Source of the DNA: a virus
Virus record (IMG/VR): IMGVR_UViG_3300022150_000093
Location: 1-49,056 of that record
DNA: 49,056 bases
Strand: one strand, 5' to 3'
Notes under the pieces: model-generated
Told to the model about the DNA's origin: nothing
The model's database searches: none
Seen by the model: the letters and a program-made list of their open reading frames with translations, nothing else
Shown: positions 1-8,949 of the stretch, in pieces
Layout of the letters: the number at the start of each line of letters is the position of its first letter
Position numbering within the stretch: the first letter of the stretch is position 1
Made by a program: the position numbers and the translations under genes

Positions 1-2580
1 TCAGGCATGTTCCGATTTCCATTTATACAACAGTTCAAGCGCTTGCAGCGGGGTAAGTTCATCCGGCTTGAGTGTGCGCAATATGTCGACCATGGGATGC
101 GCGGCACTGGCAAACAGGTCACTTTGCAATGGCGCTTTGCTGGCAAGGCGGGGTGCTTGGCTCTGCTGGTTAAGGCTCTGTTGTTCAAGCTGCGCCAGGT
201 GCTGCCGAGCGCGTTCGATGACCGGTTTGGGTACGCCCGCCAGTTGGGCCACCTGCAGGCCGTAGCTCTGGCTCGCTGGACCGGGTAGTACGCTATGCAG
301 GAACACGATACGTTCATTGTGTTCGGTGGCATTGAGGTGCACGTTGGCAACACCTGCATCGGTATCGGCTAGGCTGGTGAGTTCGAAGTAGTGGGTCGCA
401 AACAGACTGAAAGCGCGTATCTGACCCAGATACTCTGCCGCCGACCAGGCCAGTGACAAGCCATCAAAGGTGCTGGTACCGCGGCCGACTTCATCCATGA
501 GTACCAGGCTGGCATCGGTTGCGTTGTGCAGGATGTTGGCGGTTTCACTCATCTCGACCATAAAGGTCGAGCGGCCGCCGGCCAGGTCGTCGCTGGAGCC
601 GATACGGGTAAAGATGCGGTCCACCAGCGAAAGTTCGACGGCCTGGGCCGGCACATAGCTGCCGATATGCGCGAGCAGCACAATCAACGCGGTCTGACGC
701 ATATAGGTCGACTTACCGCCCATGTTCGGGCCGGTGATGATCAACATCCGCGTGTCGGGGTCCAGCAGCAGGTCATTGGCCACAAAGGGCCCATCCAGCA
801 CCTGCTCGACCACGGGGTGGCGGCCCTGCTGAATGTGCATCTGGCTGCCCTCGACAAACTGCGGGCGACAATAGTCCAGCGTGCTCGCCCGTTCGCTCAG
901 GGTGGTCAGCACATCCAGTTCAGCCAGGCTGCTGGCGGTGTCCTGCAGGACCGCAAGATCATCGTTGAGCCGGTCGATCAGCGCCTCGTAGAGCAGTTTT
1001 TCCCGCGCCAGTGCTCTGCTGCGGGCGGACAGAGCCTTGTCTTCAAAGATTTTCAGCTCGGGCGTGATAAAGCGCTCGGCGCCCTTGAGGGTCTGGCGCC
1101 TGATATAGTCGGCTGGCGCCTGGGCCGACTGCCCGCGGGACAGCTCGATAAAATAGCCATGTACCCGGTTATAGCCGACTTTCAATGTCGACAGGCCGGT
1201 GCGCTCGCGTTCGCGGTTTTCCAGATCGATCAGATACTGGCCGGCGTTCTCGCTGATATTGAGTAGTTCGTCCAGCTCGGCATCGTAGCCGGGCTTGATC
1301 ACGCCGCCGTCGCGAATCACCGCAGGCGGGTTTTCAATCACCGCGCGTTCCAGCAGTTCGGCCAGGTCAGGGTAGGTACCGACCTGGGCCGCCAATTGCC
1401 GCAGGTGCGGGGATTCCAGAGGCTGCAGGGCCTCTTGCAGGCTGGGCAGGGTAGCCAACGCATCGCGTAGGCGCGCCATGTCACGCGGCCGCGCGGAGCG
1501 CAGCGCTACGCGGGCGAGAATCCGCTCTATGTCGCCAATGCCTTTGAGCACCGGCTGTAAGGCTTCGTGATAGTGCTGATCCAGCAGGGTGCTGATGCTG
1601 TCCTGGCGCGACTGCAGCACCGCTGCATCGCGCAGGGGGCGATTCAGCCAGCGCGACAGCAGCCGGCTACCCATTGCCGTGGCGGTATGATCAAGCACGT
1701 CGAGCAGCGTGTTGTCGCGGCCACCCGCCAGATTGCAGTCGATTTCCAGATTGCGGCGGCTGGCGCTGTCAATGATCACGCTGTCTTCGAAGCGCTCCAA
1801 AGTCAGGGCGCGAATATGCGGCAGGGCGGTGCGCTGGGTTTCCTTGGCGTAACTCATCAGCGCGCCAGCGGCGCCCAGGCCCAGTTTCAGATCCTGGCAG
1901 CCGAAGCCGACCAGATCCTTGGTGCCAAACTGCTGGGTCAGCAGCTTGAAAGCGCTATCGCGATCAAACTCCCAGGGCGCACGCCGGCGTACTGCGCGGC
2001 GGCGTTCGATCGGCGTGTTGCTCTCCCAGTCATCGGGTATCAGCAGTTCAGCCGGGGCCAGACGCTCCAGCTCACCTAGCAAAGTCTCCCAGCCGGCCAG
2101 CTCCATCACGCAAAAGCGGCCGCTGTTGATATCCAGCGTCGCCAGGCCAAAACCGCGTTCGCTGCCCACCAGCGCGGCAAGCAGGTTGTCCCGCCGCTCG
2201 TCGAGCAGGGCTTCGTCACTGACGGTGCCGGGCGTGAGTATACGAACTACCTGGCGTTCTACCGGTCCCTTGCTGGTGGCCGGATCGCCGATCTGTTCGC
2301 AGATCGCCACCGACTCGCCGAGTTTGACCAGCCTGGCGAGGTAGCCTTCGGCCGCATGGTAAGGGATGCCGGCCATGGGAATCGGTTGCCCACCTGACTG
2401 CCCGCGCGAGGTCAGGGTAATATCCAGCAGTCTTGCGGCCTTTTTCGCGTCGTCGAAAAATAGCTCGTAGAAATCGCCCATGCGATAGAACAGCAACTGC
2501 TCTGGATGATGCTGTTTGAGCCCAAAATATTGTTGCATCATGGGTGTGTGCTTAGACGTTTCTTGATTATCTTTGCGCAT
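1..2580 (-). CDS. mutS: DNA mismatch repair protein MutS
   Basis: MutS recognises base mismatches and small loops and starts methyl-directed mismatch repair with MutL. The 859-residue product has the usual family length. The mismatch-reading F-x-E motif (F37, E39, within GDFYELF) is present, as are the Walker A motif GPNMGGKST near residues 614-622, the DEVGRGTST Walker B region and the FATHYFELT motif. The gene is complete, with its stop at the window edge. The first ten residues before HTPMMQQY differ from the short leaders I know from other pseudomonads, and no clear ribosome-binding site precedes the ATG. The start lies only 27 bp from the integrase stop, so native upstream control has probably been replaced by phage DNA. 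Confidence 0.98.
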   Translation of the reverse strand: MRKDNQETSKHTPMMQQYFGLKQHHPEQLLFYRMGDFYELFFDDAKKAARLLDITLTSRGQSGGQPIPMAGIPYHAAEGYLARLVKLGESVAICEQIGDPATSKGPVERQVVRILTPGTVSDEALLDERRDNLLAALVGSERGFGLATLDINSGRFCVMELAGWETLLGELERLAPAELLIPDDWESNTPIERRRAVRRRAPWEFDRDSAFKLLTQQFGTKDLVGFGCQDLKLGLGAAGALMSYAKETQRTALPHIRALTLERFEDSVIIDSASRRNLEIDCNLAGGRDNTLLDVLDHTATAMGSRLLSRWLNRPLRDAAVLQSRQDSISTLLDQHYHEALQPVLKGIGDIERILARVALRSARPRDMARLRDALATLPSLQEALQPLESPHLRQLAAQVGTYPDLAELLERAVIENPPAVIRDGGVIKPGYDAELDELLNISENAGQYLIDLENRERERTGLSTLKVGYNRVHGYFIELSRGQSAQAPADYIRRQTLKGAERFITPELKIFEDKALSARSRALAREKLLYEALIDRLNDDLAVLQDTASSLAELDVLTTLSERASTLDYCRPQFVEGSQMHIQQGRHPVVEQVLDGPFVANDLLLDPDTRMLIITGPNMGGKSTYMRQTALIVLLAHIGSYVPAQAVELSLVDRIFTRIGSSDDLAGGRSTFMVEMSETANILHNATDASLVLMDEVGRGTSTFDGLSLAWSAAEYLGQIRAFSLFATHYFELTSLADTDAGVANVHLNATEHNERIVFLHSVLPGPASQSYGLQVAQLAGVPKPVIERARQHLAQLEQQSLNQQSQAPRLASKAPLQSDLFASAAHPMVDILRTLKPDELTPLQALELLYKWKSEHA

Positions 2581-2607
2581 CAGTTACTTAGGTTCTGTGT
2601 GTAAATT

Positions 2608-3870
2608 TTATGGGGCAGTATTGGGGCATTTTGTTTGCGTTTCCATTGCTTGCCAGATCCGCAGTAGCTCACCTTCAGACGCTTCATCCATCCACTTGCC
2701 GTACACCTGCACAAGCATGGTGAAGTCTTTGTGCCCCATCTGTTTTGCGATGAATGCAAGGTTACCATGCGCGGTGATGCACCAGCACGCGAAGGTGTGG
2801 CGGGTTTGGTAGGGTTTGCGTGGGCGGATTCCGGCGCGGCGTTGGATGTTGCTCCACTTGGTGTTCCATGCGGTGGGTTGGAACCAGTCATTGACGCTTT
2901 TGCGGCGGGCCTGCAGCTTGGGTGACAGCAGCGGGGTGATGATGTCTGTTCTGCTCTGGTGCCGGTTGATGGCTACTTCTACTGGCTGGGGCGCGCTGCC
3001 TTTGGCCAGGCGCAGCAGTACGCGGGCGGCGGCGACGGCCGGGGGCAGTAGCAGCACGGTGCGGGGCTTGCTGGTTTTGGGTACCTTGAAGGTGCCACGG
3101 CTGGTGACTGAGCGCTTTACTTGGACGCTGGCTTTGGCTAGGTCCAGATCCTCGACGGCCAGGCCGCAGAGTTCGCCGGGGCGCAGGCCGGTATAGACCA
3201 TGAAGGTGATGGCGGCGCTGTCTTGTTCGTGCAGGCAGCCTGTGTTGATCAGCTGGTCGAATTCTTCCCTGGTCAGCGGGTCGGGATCTTCTGTGATGTT
3301 TTCAAAGCGGTTGCACGCATCGGCCAGGCCGGGCTGGGCGTAGCCGTTCTTTTCCATCCAGTCCATAAAGCCGCTGAGCGTTGCCAGGTAGTGGTTGACG
3401 GTCGACGGCTTGCGGGTGCTGATCAGATCGGCGCGCAGCCGTTGCAGGTCGCGGGGCAGCAGGGCGCTGGCTAGCCTGTCTTTGCCGAGCGACTCAATGC
3501 ACACGTTGAAGGCGTGGCGGTACCGGGATTCTGTGTCTGGGGTGATGTCGATCGCTTTCAGCGGTATGTAGATGGCGGCGAGTTCTGCCAGGCGTGCATT
3601 GCGATGGGTTGCGCTGCTGCCGGCGTGCTTTGACTCTGGGAATGCCTCTGCATAGTTGAACGTGCCCATCTTGATAGCATGCAGCACGGCCGCGCGCTTC
3701 TGGGCGGCGTGCTTGATGTTGGCCTTGGTGATCGGCAGGCCCAGCGTTTCCCTGTAGCGCTGGCCCTTCCACATGAAGATGATGCGCAGGCTGTTGCCGT
3801 GTTGCTCAACGCCTGGTGTGTTGGCCAGTTCGGCTTCTATGCCCCCTGCTATGCCGCGCTCTCTACCCAC
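2608..3870 (-). CDS. int: Phage tyrosine-recombinase integrase
   Basis: This is a site-specific tyrosine recombinase of 420 residues that inserts and, with the excisionase, removes the prophage. The N-terminal 80 residues resemble the DUF3596-type arm-binding domain, followed by a core-binding region and the catalytic domain. Visible catalytic residues are R230 (TGLRPGE), K265, R357 in YQTRHTF (with Tyr at the place of the usual first His), H380 (MGHKD) and the nucleophile Y390 (VYGKW). The start is a GTG with a GGAAGAGG ribosome-binding site inside the end of the excisionase gene, overlapping it by 22 bp. It is transcribed toward mutS and stops 27 bp from it, which marks the left end of the prophage. 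Confidence 0.95.
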   Translation of the reverse strand: MGRERGIAGGIEAELANTPGVEQHGNSLRIIFMWKGQRYRETLGLPITKANIKHAAQKRAAVLHAIKMGTFNYAEAFPESKHAGSSATHRNARLAELAAIYIPLKAIDITPDTESRYRHAFNVCIESLGKDRLASALLPRDLQRLRADLISTRKPSTVNHYLATLSGFMDWMEKNGYAQPGLADACNRFENITEDPDPLTREEFDQLINTGCLHEQDSAAITFMVYTGLRPGELCGLAVEDLDLAKASVQVKRSVTSRGTFKVPKTSKPRTVLLLPPAVAAARVLLRLAKGSAPQPVEVAINRHQSRTDIITPLLSPKLQARRKSVNDWFQPTAWNTKWSNIQRRAGIRPRKPYQTRHTFACWCITAHGNLAFIAKQMGHKDFTMLVQVYGKWMDEASEGELLRIWQAMETQTKCPNTAP

Positions 3871-4034
3871 CGGTCCACCTCTTCCAAGTTGATGAATACT
3901 CTATTGTCTATTGCCTTGCGCCAGATCCGCCCCTCCGGCCAGGTGCCGTTTTTGACCTTGTGGCGGATGGCATCTTCGCTGTAGCCGGTCAGCTCAGCGG
4001 CGCGCTTGATCAGTACCCAGCGTGGTGAGTTCAT
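3849..4034 (-). CDS. xis: Excisionase (DUF1233-like)
   Basis: This small basic protein of 61 residues has a winged-helix/MerR-like DNA-binding pattern: RAAELTGYSEDAIRHKVKNG followed by W-P-E-G and an EEVDRWV helix. That is characteristic of phage excisionases, which bend att DNA and direct the integrase toward excision. It lies immediately upstream of the integrase on the same strand and overlaps its start. It also overlaps the stop of the preceding small gene by an ATGA junction, so it is probably translationally coupled to the early operon. Its identity rests on the sequence pattern plus position. Confidence 0.85.
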   Translation of the reverse strand: MNSPRWVLIKRAAELTGYSEDAIRHKVKNGTWPEGRIWRKAIDNRVFINLEEVDRWVESAA

Positions 4035-4168
4035 TGGTGTTTGCTCCTGCCGAGTTCCTGGCGTTGCTTTGAGCAGCGGTCATGGTTGCCCTGGTTGCGT
4101 CGGCGCTGGCAGATGTCGCAGAGCTGGGGCAGGTCCAGGTTGCGGAGGATGATGGGTTTGCGTTTCAT
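4031..4168 (-). CDS. Small phage protein with possible zinc-binding cysteines
   Basis: This 45-residue basic protein starts at the ATG at 4168, two bases after the stop of the upstream gene, and ends in an ATGA overlap with the excisionase. A C-x2-C pair (CDIC) followed by an H-x3-C arrangement could bind zinc. The function is unknown. The tight coupling on both sides and a sensible start support it as real, although a longer out-of-family extension is open upstream. Confidence 0.6.
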   Translation of the reverse strand: MKRKPIILRNLDLPQLCDICQRRRNQGNHDRCSKQRQELGRSKHQ

Positions 4169-4170
4169 GC

Positions 4171-4509
4171 TCACTTCACACCCTCCAAGTAGTAATACGT
4201 GGTCGTGGTGGGCGTCATGATTGAGAAGGATTTTTGGCAGCACCTTTTCAGTAGTGCCTGGCCCAATGCCAACGCGTCTGCGTTGATGTCTACCGGCACT
4301 TTGTCGAATCGTGGGTAGTTGATCAGTCCGATGATGGCCCCCGATTCCTCGCCGCCGGTATATATATAATCGGTCGGCGTCACGGTTACGCAGAGGCCTG
4401 TCATGCAGTATTCGCGGCACACCTGCTTGATCTGTTGCAGGTCACCGGCGATGAAGATGCTCACCTGGTACGTCGCGGCCTGCATGCTGTTGTGGATTAG
4501 CCCGTTCAT
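4171..4509 (-). CDS. Conserved-looking phage protein of unknown function
   Basis: The 112-residue product begins MNGLIHNSMQAATYQ. I chose the ATG at 4509 because it overlaps the stop of the upstream PP-loop gene (ATGA), as at most junctions of this operon. The open frame extends further upstream, but only inside that neighbour's coding sequence. The product has an alternating beta-like N-terminus, a Thr/Tyr-rich C-terminus and several cysteines with no recognisable motif spacing. No function can be assigned. It belongs to the leftward early operon. Confidence 0.65.
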   Translation of the reverse strand: MNGLIHNSMQAATYQVSIFIAGDLQQIKQVCREYCMTGLCVTVTPTDYIYTGGEESGAIIGLINYPRFDKVPVDINADALALGQALLKRCCQKSFSIMTPTTTTYYYLEGVK

Positions 4510-5567
4510 GCTGCCTCCCCTGTAAGCCGAGGTGGCGTGCTGCTTTCGTCGCACAGCCCGTAGGATGAGCTGCAAGCGCTGGCGTCTGCATTCTCGGTGA
4601 ACAGGTCGTAATGAATGCCCCCCCTGGTCGTCTTCGACCATTCCACGGCCTGCCGAATGCTGGCCACTTCCATGATTTCCAGAGCTGACATATTGGCGAT
4701 TGAGCCCTTCGGATGCTTGGCGTTGGAGCCTGCGAAAAAGGTAGCAGCCCCGCGCTTGCTCGCTTGTTGAACGATTTTTTCCCAGCGGTCGATACGGTCA
4801 ATTGCTTCCGGGAAGCGCAGGGCGATTTCGCGCAGCTCATCCTTGCGGCAGTTGATGCAGGGCATGCACCCGACTCGGCCCATGCCTTGGGAGTAGAGCG
4901 GGTTGGGTTTAATGCCCATGTAGCGGTGGGCTTCAAATACGCCTTCGATATCCCACTTCAGGATCGGCCGGTAGTTGTACAAACCACCACCAACATAATC
5001 CGTCTCGGGCAGATAGCGGCGGTTGATCGATTCAGCAGCGCGCACGCCCTGCCAACTGATGATCATGCTGCTGGTTTCCATCAGGGGCATCACTACCTGT
5101 TCAAGCATCGGCTCTGTTTTAAGCTCTGAGGTGCAGAACTGGGCTTTGCGTGATGGGAACCGGCCTTTCCAGATGCATAGGTCCAGGAATGGGTTACCGG
5201 TTGGCTGGAGTACATCGAGTGCGGCTAGAACCACGCTCTCTTCTATGCCCTGGGCCCGCCATTTGGTTTCAATGAAGCGGCGCTTACCTTCGATCTGGCG
5301 GGTAAAGTCGGCTTTGACTCGAGTGATCTTTACGCCTGTCGCTTGCTCCAGGTAATCCAGGTAGGCATAAGTTTCATCGTGCTCATTGCCGGTGTCAGCG
5401 AAAGCGCCCTGCAGGTTGGGTACGTCCATGCACATGGCCACCAGCAGGGTGGCTGTTGAGTCTTTGCCGCCTGACACTGACACGACGTTGCGCTGCGGGC
5501 CGGTTAGTTCGTTGGTTGGAAGCCATGGCCAGTTGATTATCAGCTCTTTAGTGGGGATGAGATTCAC
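4506..5567 (-). CDS. PAPS-reductase-like PP-loop protein
   Basis: This 353-residue protein belongs to the phosphoadenosine phosphosulfate reductase/ATP pyrophosphatase superfamily. The PP-loop SGGKDS occupies residues 32-37. Cysteine-rich segments (QFCTSE and GCMPCINCRKDE) resemble iron-sulfur or metal ligands. Cellular PAPS reductases make sulfite. Phage members of this family have unclear roles, and relatives such as DndC take part in DNA sulfur modification, so a nucleic-acid role is possible but unproven. The start overlaps the stop of the DNA methyltransferase gene (ATGA, 5564-5567), which suggests coupled synthesis and perhaps a joint function in DNA modification or anti-restriction. 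Confidence 0.85.
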   Translation of the reverse strand: MNLIPTKELIINWPWLPTNELTGPQRNVVSVSGGKDSTATLLVAMCMDVPNLQGAFADTGNEHDETYAYLDYLEQATGVKITRVKADFTRQIEGKRRFIETKWRAQGIEESVVLAALDVLQPTGNPFLDLCIWKGRFPSRKAQFCTSELKTEPMLEQVVMPLMETSSMIISWQGVRAAESINRRYLPETDYVGGGLYNYRPILKWDIEGVFEAHRYMGIKPNPLYSQGMGRVGCMPCINCRKDELREIALRFPEAIDRIDRWEKIVQQASKRGAATFFAGSNAKHPKGSIANMSALEIMEVASIRQAVEWSKTTRGGIHYDLFTENADASACSSSYGLCDESSTPPRLTGEAA

Positions 5568-7648
5568 GCTGCCACCTCCAGCTGCTCAACCGGCGCCGGC
5601 GGGTTGACTCGCAGTAGCGCTGCCATGGGGTAGGGGCTGACGCTGTTGCCTACCATTTTGACCTGGGCGGATTTGCTGAATGTGCGGCCGTCGTGGCCGT
5701 GGGTGTGAATGTAATTGCTGGGGAAGCCTTGGCAGCCGTAGAGCTCGGGTGGCTGGAGCATGCGCAGGCCTATGTCGATGATGACGTAGGGGTTGCCCTG
5801 GATGACGACGGTGACCAGTGCCAGGCGGTCTTTGGTAGTGATGGTGGGCAGTGGCGCGTTCGGCGCTGAGGTGTTGTCTGTGCCGTAGTAGCTCATCAGG
5901 AAGGCGGCAACGCGCAGGGCTTTTTCTTCGATCACTTCCGGTGACAGGGTGCATTCGACCACGGCGGTCTTGCCGCCACCGCCTGCGGTGGTTGTTGGGG
6001 CTGGCTGATCCATGACCTGGCCAATGCTGTTGCCGAACTGGCGCGACAGGAATGCAGTGGCGATCGCGTGGTGGGTGCCGTTGGCGTTGACGGTACGGAG
6101 CGGTTCATCAAGCTGGCGCACGTCGCAGTGTTGGTTCAGTTGCACCAGGTTGGCGGCGACCAGCTGCTGTTGGCTGCCGGTGTTGGTGATGGTGCTGGCT
6201 GGCTTGGTGAGTGCGTGCCCGGGCGTGGTGTTGAATCCGCCGTTCATTTGGGCGAGGTAGGCGCTGGCGATCGCATGCTTTACGCCGCCGGCGACTACGG
6301 TGCCCAGTGGCTTGTGGATGTCGAGCGCGCGCGGGGCCTGGCCTTGGCTTTCACCGTAGCCGGTTTGCACCAGCGTGGGCGCTGCCAGCATCATTTCGCC
6401 GCGGTGTGCGGTGGTGATGGTGGGTAGCGGTTTGGTTGGGTCGTTGATGCGGTCGCTGCCGTGGTGTGTGGCGGGCAGCAGTACGGCGCTGGCTACGCCC
6501 ATGGCATGAGCTGCGCCGGCAGGTCGGGCGCAGTTGCCGCCGCTGGTGATGACGGGCAATGGTTCGTCCAGGCGCTGGCCTGCGTGTTGGCCACGGAATT
6601 TGACCAGGGTCGGTGCTGCAACGGCAATGCCGGGCGCGGTGGTGATCGTCCGGGCTGGTTCCAGCGCTGACCAGACGTTGGGCCCTCTGCCCGTTGTTTT
6701 GCTGTTGGCCACGTTCACCAGGGTCGCCACGCTAGTGATCGGCACAATGAACGGCTGGTTGGTGTTGAGCACGAACTTGTGAATGCCCTTGGCGATACGG
6801 CGCATGGTGGCGTCGGCCAGTGGGCGGGGTCGCTCGAAGATGGACGGGCAGGGCAGGGTGAAGTCGATATGCTCTGCTGCGGCCGGCCACTTCTTTTGGC
6901 CGCGCTTGGGCTTTTCAAAGTGGGTGGGCTCTGGCCAGTTGATGGGTTGGCCGTCGCAGCGGGCGACGAGGAACAGGCGTTCGCGGGTGGTGGCGGCGCC
7001 GAAGTCGCACGCTTTGAGCAGCTTGTGGTCGACCTGGTAGCCGAGCTGGCCGAGGTGCTGCAGGAAGGCGCGCCATGTTTTGCCTTTGCGCTTGGGGTCC
7101 GGTACCAGGAATTGCTGCTGCAGCGGTACGCGCTCACCGGGTGCGGCCACGCGGTTGATGGTTTTGCCGGTGGTGGGGCAGGTGATGCGCTCGAGCGTTA
7201 CCACGCGGCCGGTGGCTTTGCAGCGCTTGGCGATCAGCGGGCCCCAGTTGCGGATCTGCATGACGTTTTCCATGGTGATCATGTCTGGCCTTGCCTGGCC
7301 TGCCCACATGCAGATGACCCACGACAGTGACCGGCTGGCGGTACTACGCGGTTGGCCGCCAGCTGCTTGGCTGTGGTGGGTGCAGTCGGGGCTGGCGTGC
7401 AGGTGGGCGACCTGCCTGCCCATGGTGACGGCCAGGGGTTTGACTTCGTACACGTCGCAGGTGAAGTGCCGGGTGTGCGGGTGGTTGATGATGTGCATGC
7501 TGACGGCGTCGTCGCTGTGGTTGACGGCGATATCAACGGGCATGCCGGTGGCCATTTCGGTGCCGGTACTGGCTCCGCCGCCGCCAGCGAAGAGGTCGAC
7601 GCGGATTTTGTCGGCGTAGTTGAGTTGGTATTGGGTGTGGAGGTTCAT
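5564..7648 (-). CDS. Phage DNA cytosine-5 methyltransferase with tandem internal repeats
   Basis: This 694-residue C5-cytosine methyltransferase probably shields phage DNA from host restriction. Motif I (DLFAGGGG) spans residues 18-25. The catalytic cysteine is C89 in the atypical motif IV SPDCTHHS, where most relatives have PPCQ. ENV (motif VI) is at 127-129. The C-terminus has a QPPELYGCQGFP segment and a GNSVSP motif, corresponding to motifs IX-X. Between the two halves lies a long region with about eight degenerate copies of a P-(L/A)-x-T-(I/V/T)-T/G unit, 30-50 residues apart, which looks like duplicated target-recognition modules. An AAAGGAG ribosome-binding site precedes the ATG. Confidence 0.93.
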   Translation of the reverse strand: MNLHTQYQLNYADKIRVDLFAGGGGASTGTEMATGMPVDIAVNHSDDAVSMHIINHPHTRHFTCDVYEVKPLAVTMGRQVAHLHASPDCTHHSQAAGGQPRSTASRSLSWVICMWAGQARPDMITMENVMQIRNWGPLIAKRCKATGRVVTLERITCPTTGKTINRVAAPGERVPLQQQFLVPDPKRKGKTWRAFLQHLGQLGYQVDHKLLKACDFGAATTRERLFLVARCDGQPINWPEPTHFEKPKRGQKKWPAAAEHIDFTLPCPSIFERPRPLADATMRRIAKGIHKFVLNTNQPFIVPITSVATLVNVANSKTTGRGPNVWSALEPARTITTAPGIAVAAPTLVKFRGQHAGQRLDEPLPVITSGGNCARPAGAAHAMGVASAVLLPATHHGSDRINDPTKPLPTITTAHRGEMMLAAPTLVQTGYGESQGQAPRALDIHKPLGTVVAGGVKHAIASAYLAQMNGGFNTTPGHALTKPASTITNTGSQQQLVAANLVQLNQHCDVRQLDEPLRTVNANGTHHAIATAFLSRQFGNSIGQVMDQPAPTTTAGGGGKTAVVECTLSPEVIEEKALRVAAFLMSYYGTDNTSAPNAPLPTITTKDRLALVTVVIQGNPYVIIDIGLRMLQPPELYGCQGFPSNYIHTHGHDGRTFSKSAQVKMVGNSVSPYPMAALLRVNPPAPVEQLEVAA

Positions 7649-7776
7649 GGCTTGGCTCCTTTGTGGGAGATGGCCACCTCAACCCAAGGCGAAAAAAACG
7701 ACGCGGACCGGGCGGTCCATCGTGTCCATCCCCATCGTGGAGACCCCGGCAAGCGAGGTAGGAAATTGGCTTTCAT
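7645..7776 (-). CDS. Possible small coupled ORF (43 residues)
   Basis: This open frame fills the otherwise empty gap upstream of the methyltransferase. Its ATG at 7776 overlaps the stop of the preceding gene (ATGA) and its stop overlaps the methyltransferase ATG (ATGA). The double overlap matches the rest of the operon and is the main support. The product is basic, with four Trp residues in WGWTRW and SPWV segments, and matches no family I know. It could simply be a translational bridge. Confidence 0.45.
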   Translation of the reverse strand: MKANFLPRLPGSPRWGWTRWTARSASFFSPWVEVAISHKGAKP

Positions 7777-8144
7777 CACTTGCCCTCCAGCAGCGCGCGC
7801 GCCTGGTCGTACAGGGCGCATTCGGTGCAGGGCTGGCCGGCTCTACCGTCTGCCCAGTCGGAATCCCATATGCCCGGTTCCGTGTGGCAGTGGTCGGGTG
7901 AGCCTTGGGGGCTGTTGTCCTCTTTGTTCCATGCGTCGACCAGGCCTTGGAGCAGGGCGCGGGGCATGGGTATTACTTCGGATTGATCTGCCGGTGCACT
8001 CAGCCGTGCAATTTCCTGCTGGGCGTCCCTGGCCATGATCCGGATCAGGTTCTTGGCCACTTGCTGAGCCTGTGAGCGGGCTTTCCAGCGGGTGAGTTGT
8101 TCTGATACCAGGACCGTGAGCTTTACGAAGTTGGTTTGAGTCAC
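7776..8144 (-). CDS. Hypothetical early phage protein (GTG start)
   Basis: The product has 122 residues and begins VTQTNFVKLTVLVSEQL. I chose the GTG at 8144 because a strong GGAGG lies six bases upstream and the codon overlaps the stop of the preceding gene (GTGA). The ATG start of the longer open frame would lie inside the neighbour. The C-terminal half carries several Cys and His residues (DHCHTE, CTECALYDQA) that could bind a metal. The function is unknown. Confidence 0.7.
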   Translation of the reverse strand: MTQTNFVKLTVLVSEQLTRWKARSQAQQVAKNLIRIMARDAQQEIARLSAPADQSEVIPMPRALLQGLVDAWNKEDNSPQGSPDHCHTEPGIWDSDWADGRAGQPCTECALYDQARALLEGK

Positions 8145-8557
8145 GGCTGTATCCTCCACTTGATGATCTCTTTGGCGGCGGCGCGGGTCTCTCTGTGGGC
8201 CTGGCCGTAGCCGCTCAGATGCCGTTCCCAATCGGCAATGTTGCTGTCGGCGTGCCTCAGTTGGTCGAGGTAGTACTGTTCCAGCCAGTTGTGATCCAGC
8301 ACGGTGCGGCCGGATGATGTGTTGAGCTCGAACAGCTTTTGGGGATTGCCTGGCGGTACTACAACGACGGTGGCTTCAATGTCTTGGTGCTGGAGCCTGT
8401 AACGCAGATTACGGGCCTGTGGTTCGCTCATGCACACCACGCGGTCACCTGGTTGCAGGCTGTTGATCAGGGCGGCGGTGCGGCCTGTCTGGCGGGCGCT
8501 GTGAAAGTAAACCTGCACGGCGCCGCGTACGGCTGCGCCTATTCCGAAGGCGTCCAT
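8141..8557 (-). CDS. Hypothetical early phage protein
   Basis: This 138-residue protein has a segment GRTAALINSLQPGDRVVCMSE that recalls a nucleotide-binding loop and strand but lacks a full Walker A motif. A Val-rich strand and a charged helical C-terminus follow. It overlaps the upstream gene by one base (TAATG) and the downstream GTG by four, consistent with coupled translation in the leftward operon. The function is not recognisable. Confidence 0.7.
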   Translation of the reverse strand: MDAFGIGAAVRGAVQVYFHSARQTGRTAALINSLQPGDRVVCMSEPQARNLRYRLQHQDIEATVVVVPPGNPQKLFELNTSSGRTVLDHNWLEQYYLDQLRHADSNIADWERHLSGYGQAHRETRAAAKEIIKWRIQP

Positions 8558-8949
8558 TAGTTGGCCTCCGGGGATTTAGCGTTCATTGCTGCGTCAATGG
8601 CTGCGCGTTGGGCTGCCAGGCATTGAGGCGCGCCTTGCTCCCATGCCCCGCAGAATTCGACGTGTGGGTAGCGCAACGTGCCCATGAAGCCTTCTTCTAC
8701 ATAGATTTCGAGGCGGTTGGAGCCCCAGGGCGGCGCCACTTCAGCTACTACCTTGCGGCAGTTTTGCAGCATGAATTCCAGCCGCTTTTCATCGGTTGTC
8801 TCTGGGAATACATACGTTCCGCAGAGCATGCCGAGGTCGTCGTCTTGCTCGTAGTGGTCCTTGTCGTCTGCGCCGGCGCGTACGAGCGCCCAGGCGATCA
8901 TGAGGCCGCCGAGCAGGATCAGGCCGATGATTAGTTGGTTGTCAGTCAT
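8557..8949 (-). CDS. Hypothetical membrane-anchored early phage protein
   Basis: The product has 130 residues. Residues 5-25 (QLIIGLILLGGLMIAWALVRA) form one hydrophobic transmembrane segment or signal anchor. An acidic stretch (DDKDHYEQDDD) and a soluble domain with four cysteines follow. No lipobox is visible. The start overlaps the stop of the upstream gene (ATGA). The function is unknown; membrane-anchored early phage proteins may affect superinfection or the host envelope, but nothing here shows that directly. Confidence 0.7.
   Translation of the reverse strand: MTDNQLIIGLILLGGLMIAWALVRAGADDKDHYEQDDDLGMLCGTYVFPETTDEKRLEFMLQNCRKVVAEVAPPWGSNRLEIYVEEGFMGTLRYPHVEFCGAWEQGAPQCLAAQRAAIDAAMNAKSPEAN

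Noticed and set aside
526-1266. A 246-residue open frame on the plus strand within mutS
   Set aside because: It is an antisense shadow of conserved MutS coding sequence with no motif or ribosome site.
2581-2607. attL core sequence
   Set aside because: The junction must be near here, but I found no matching direct repeat in 47.4-49.06 kb, so no att core can be stated.
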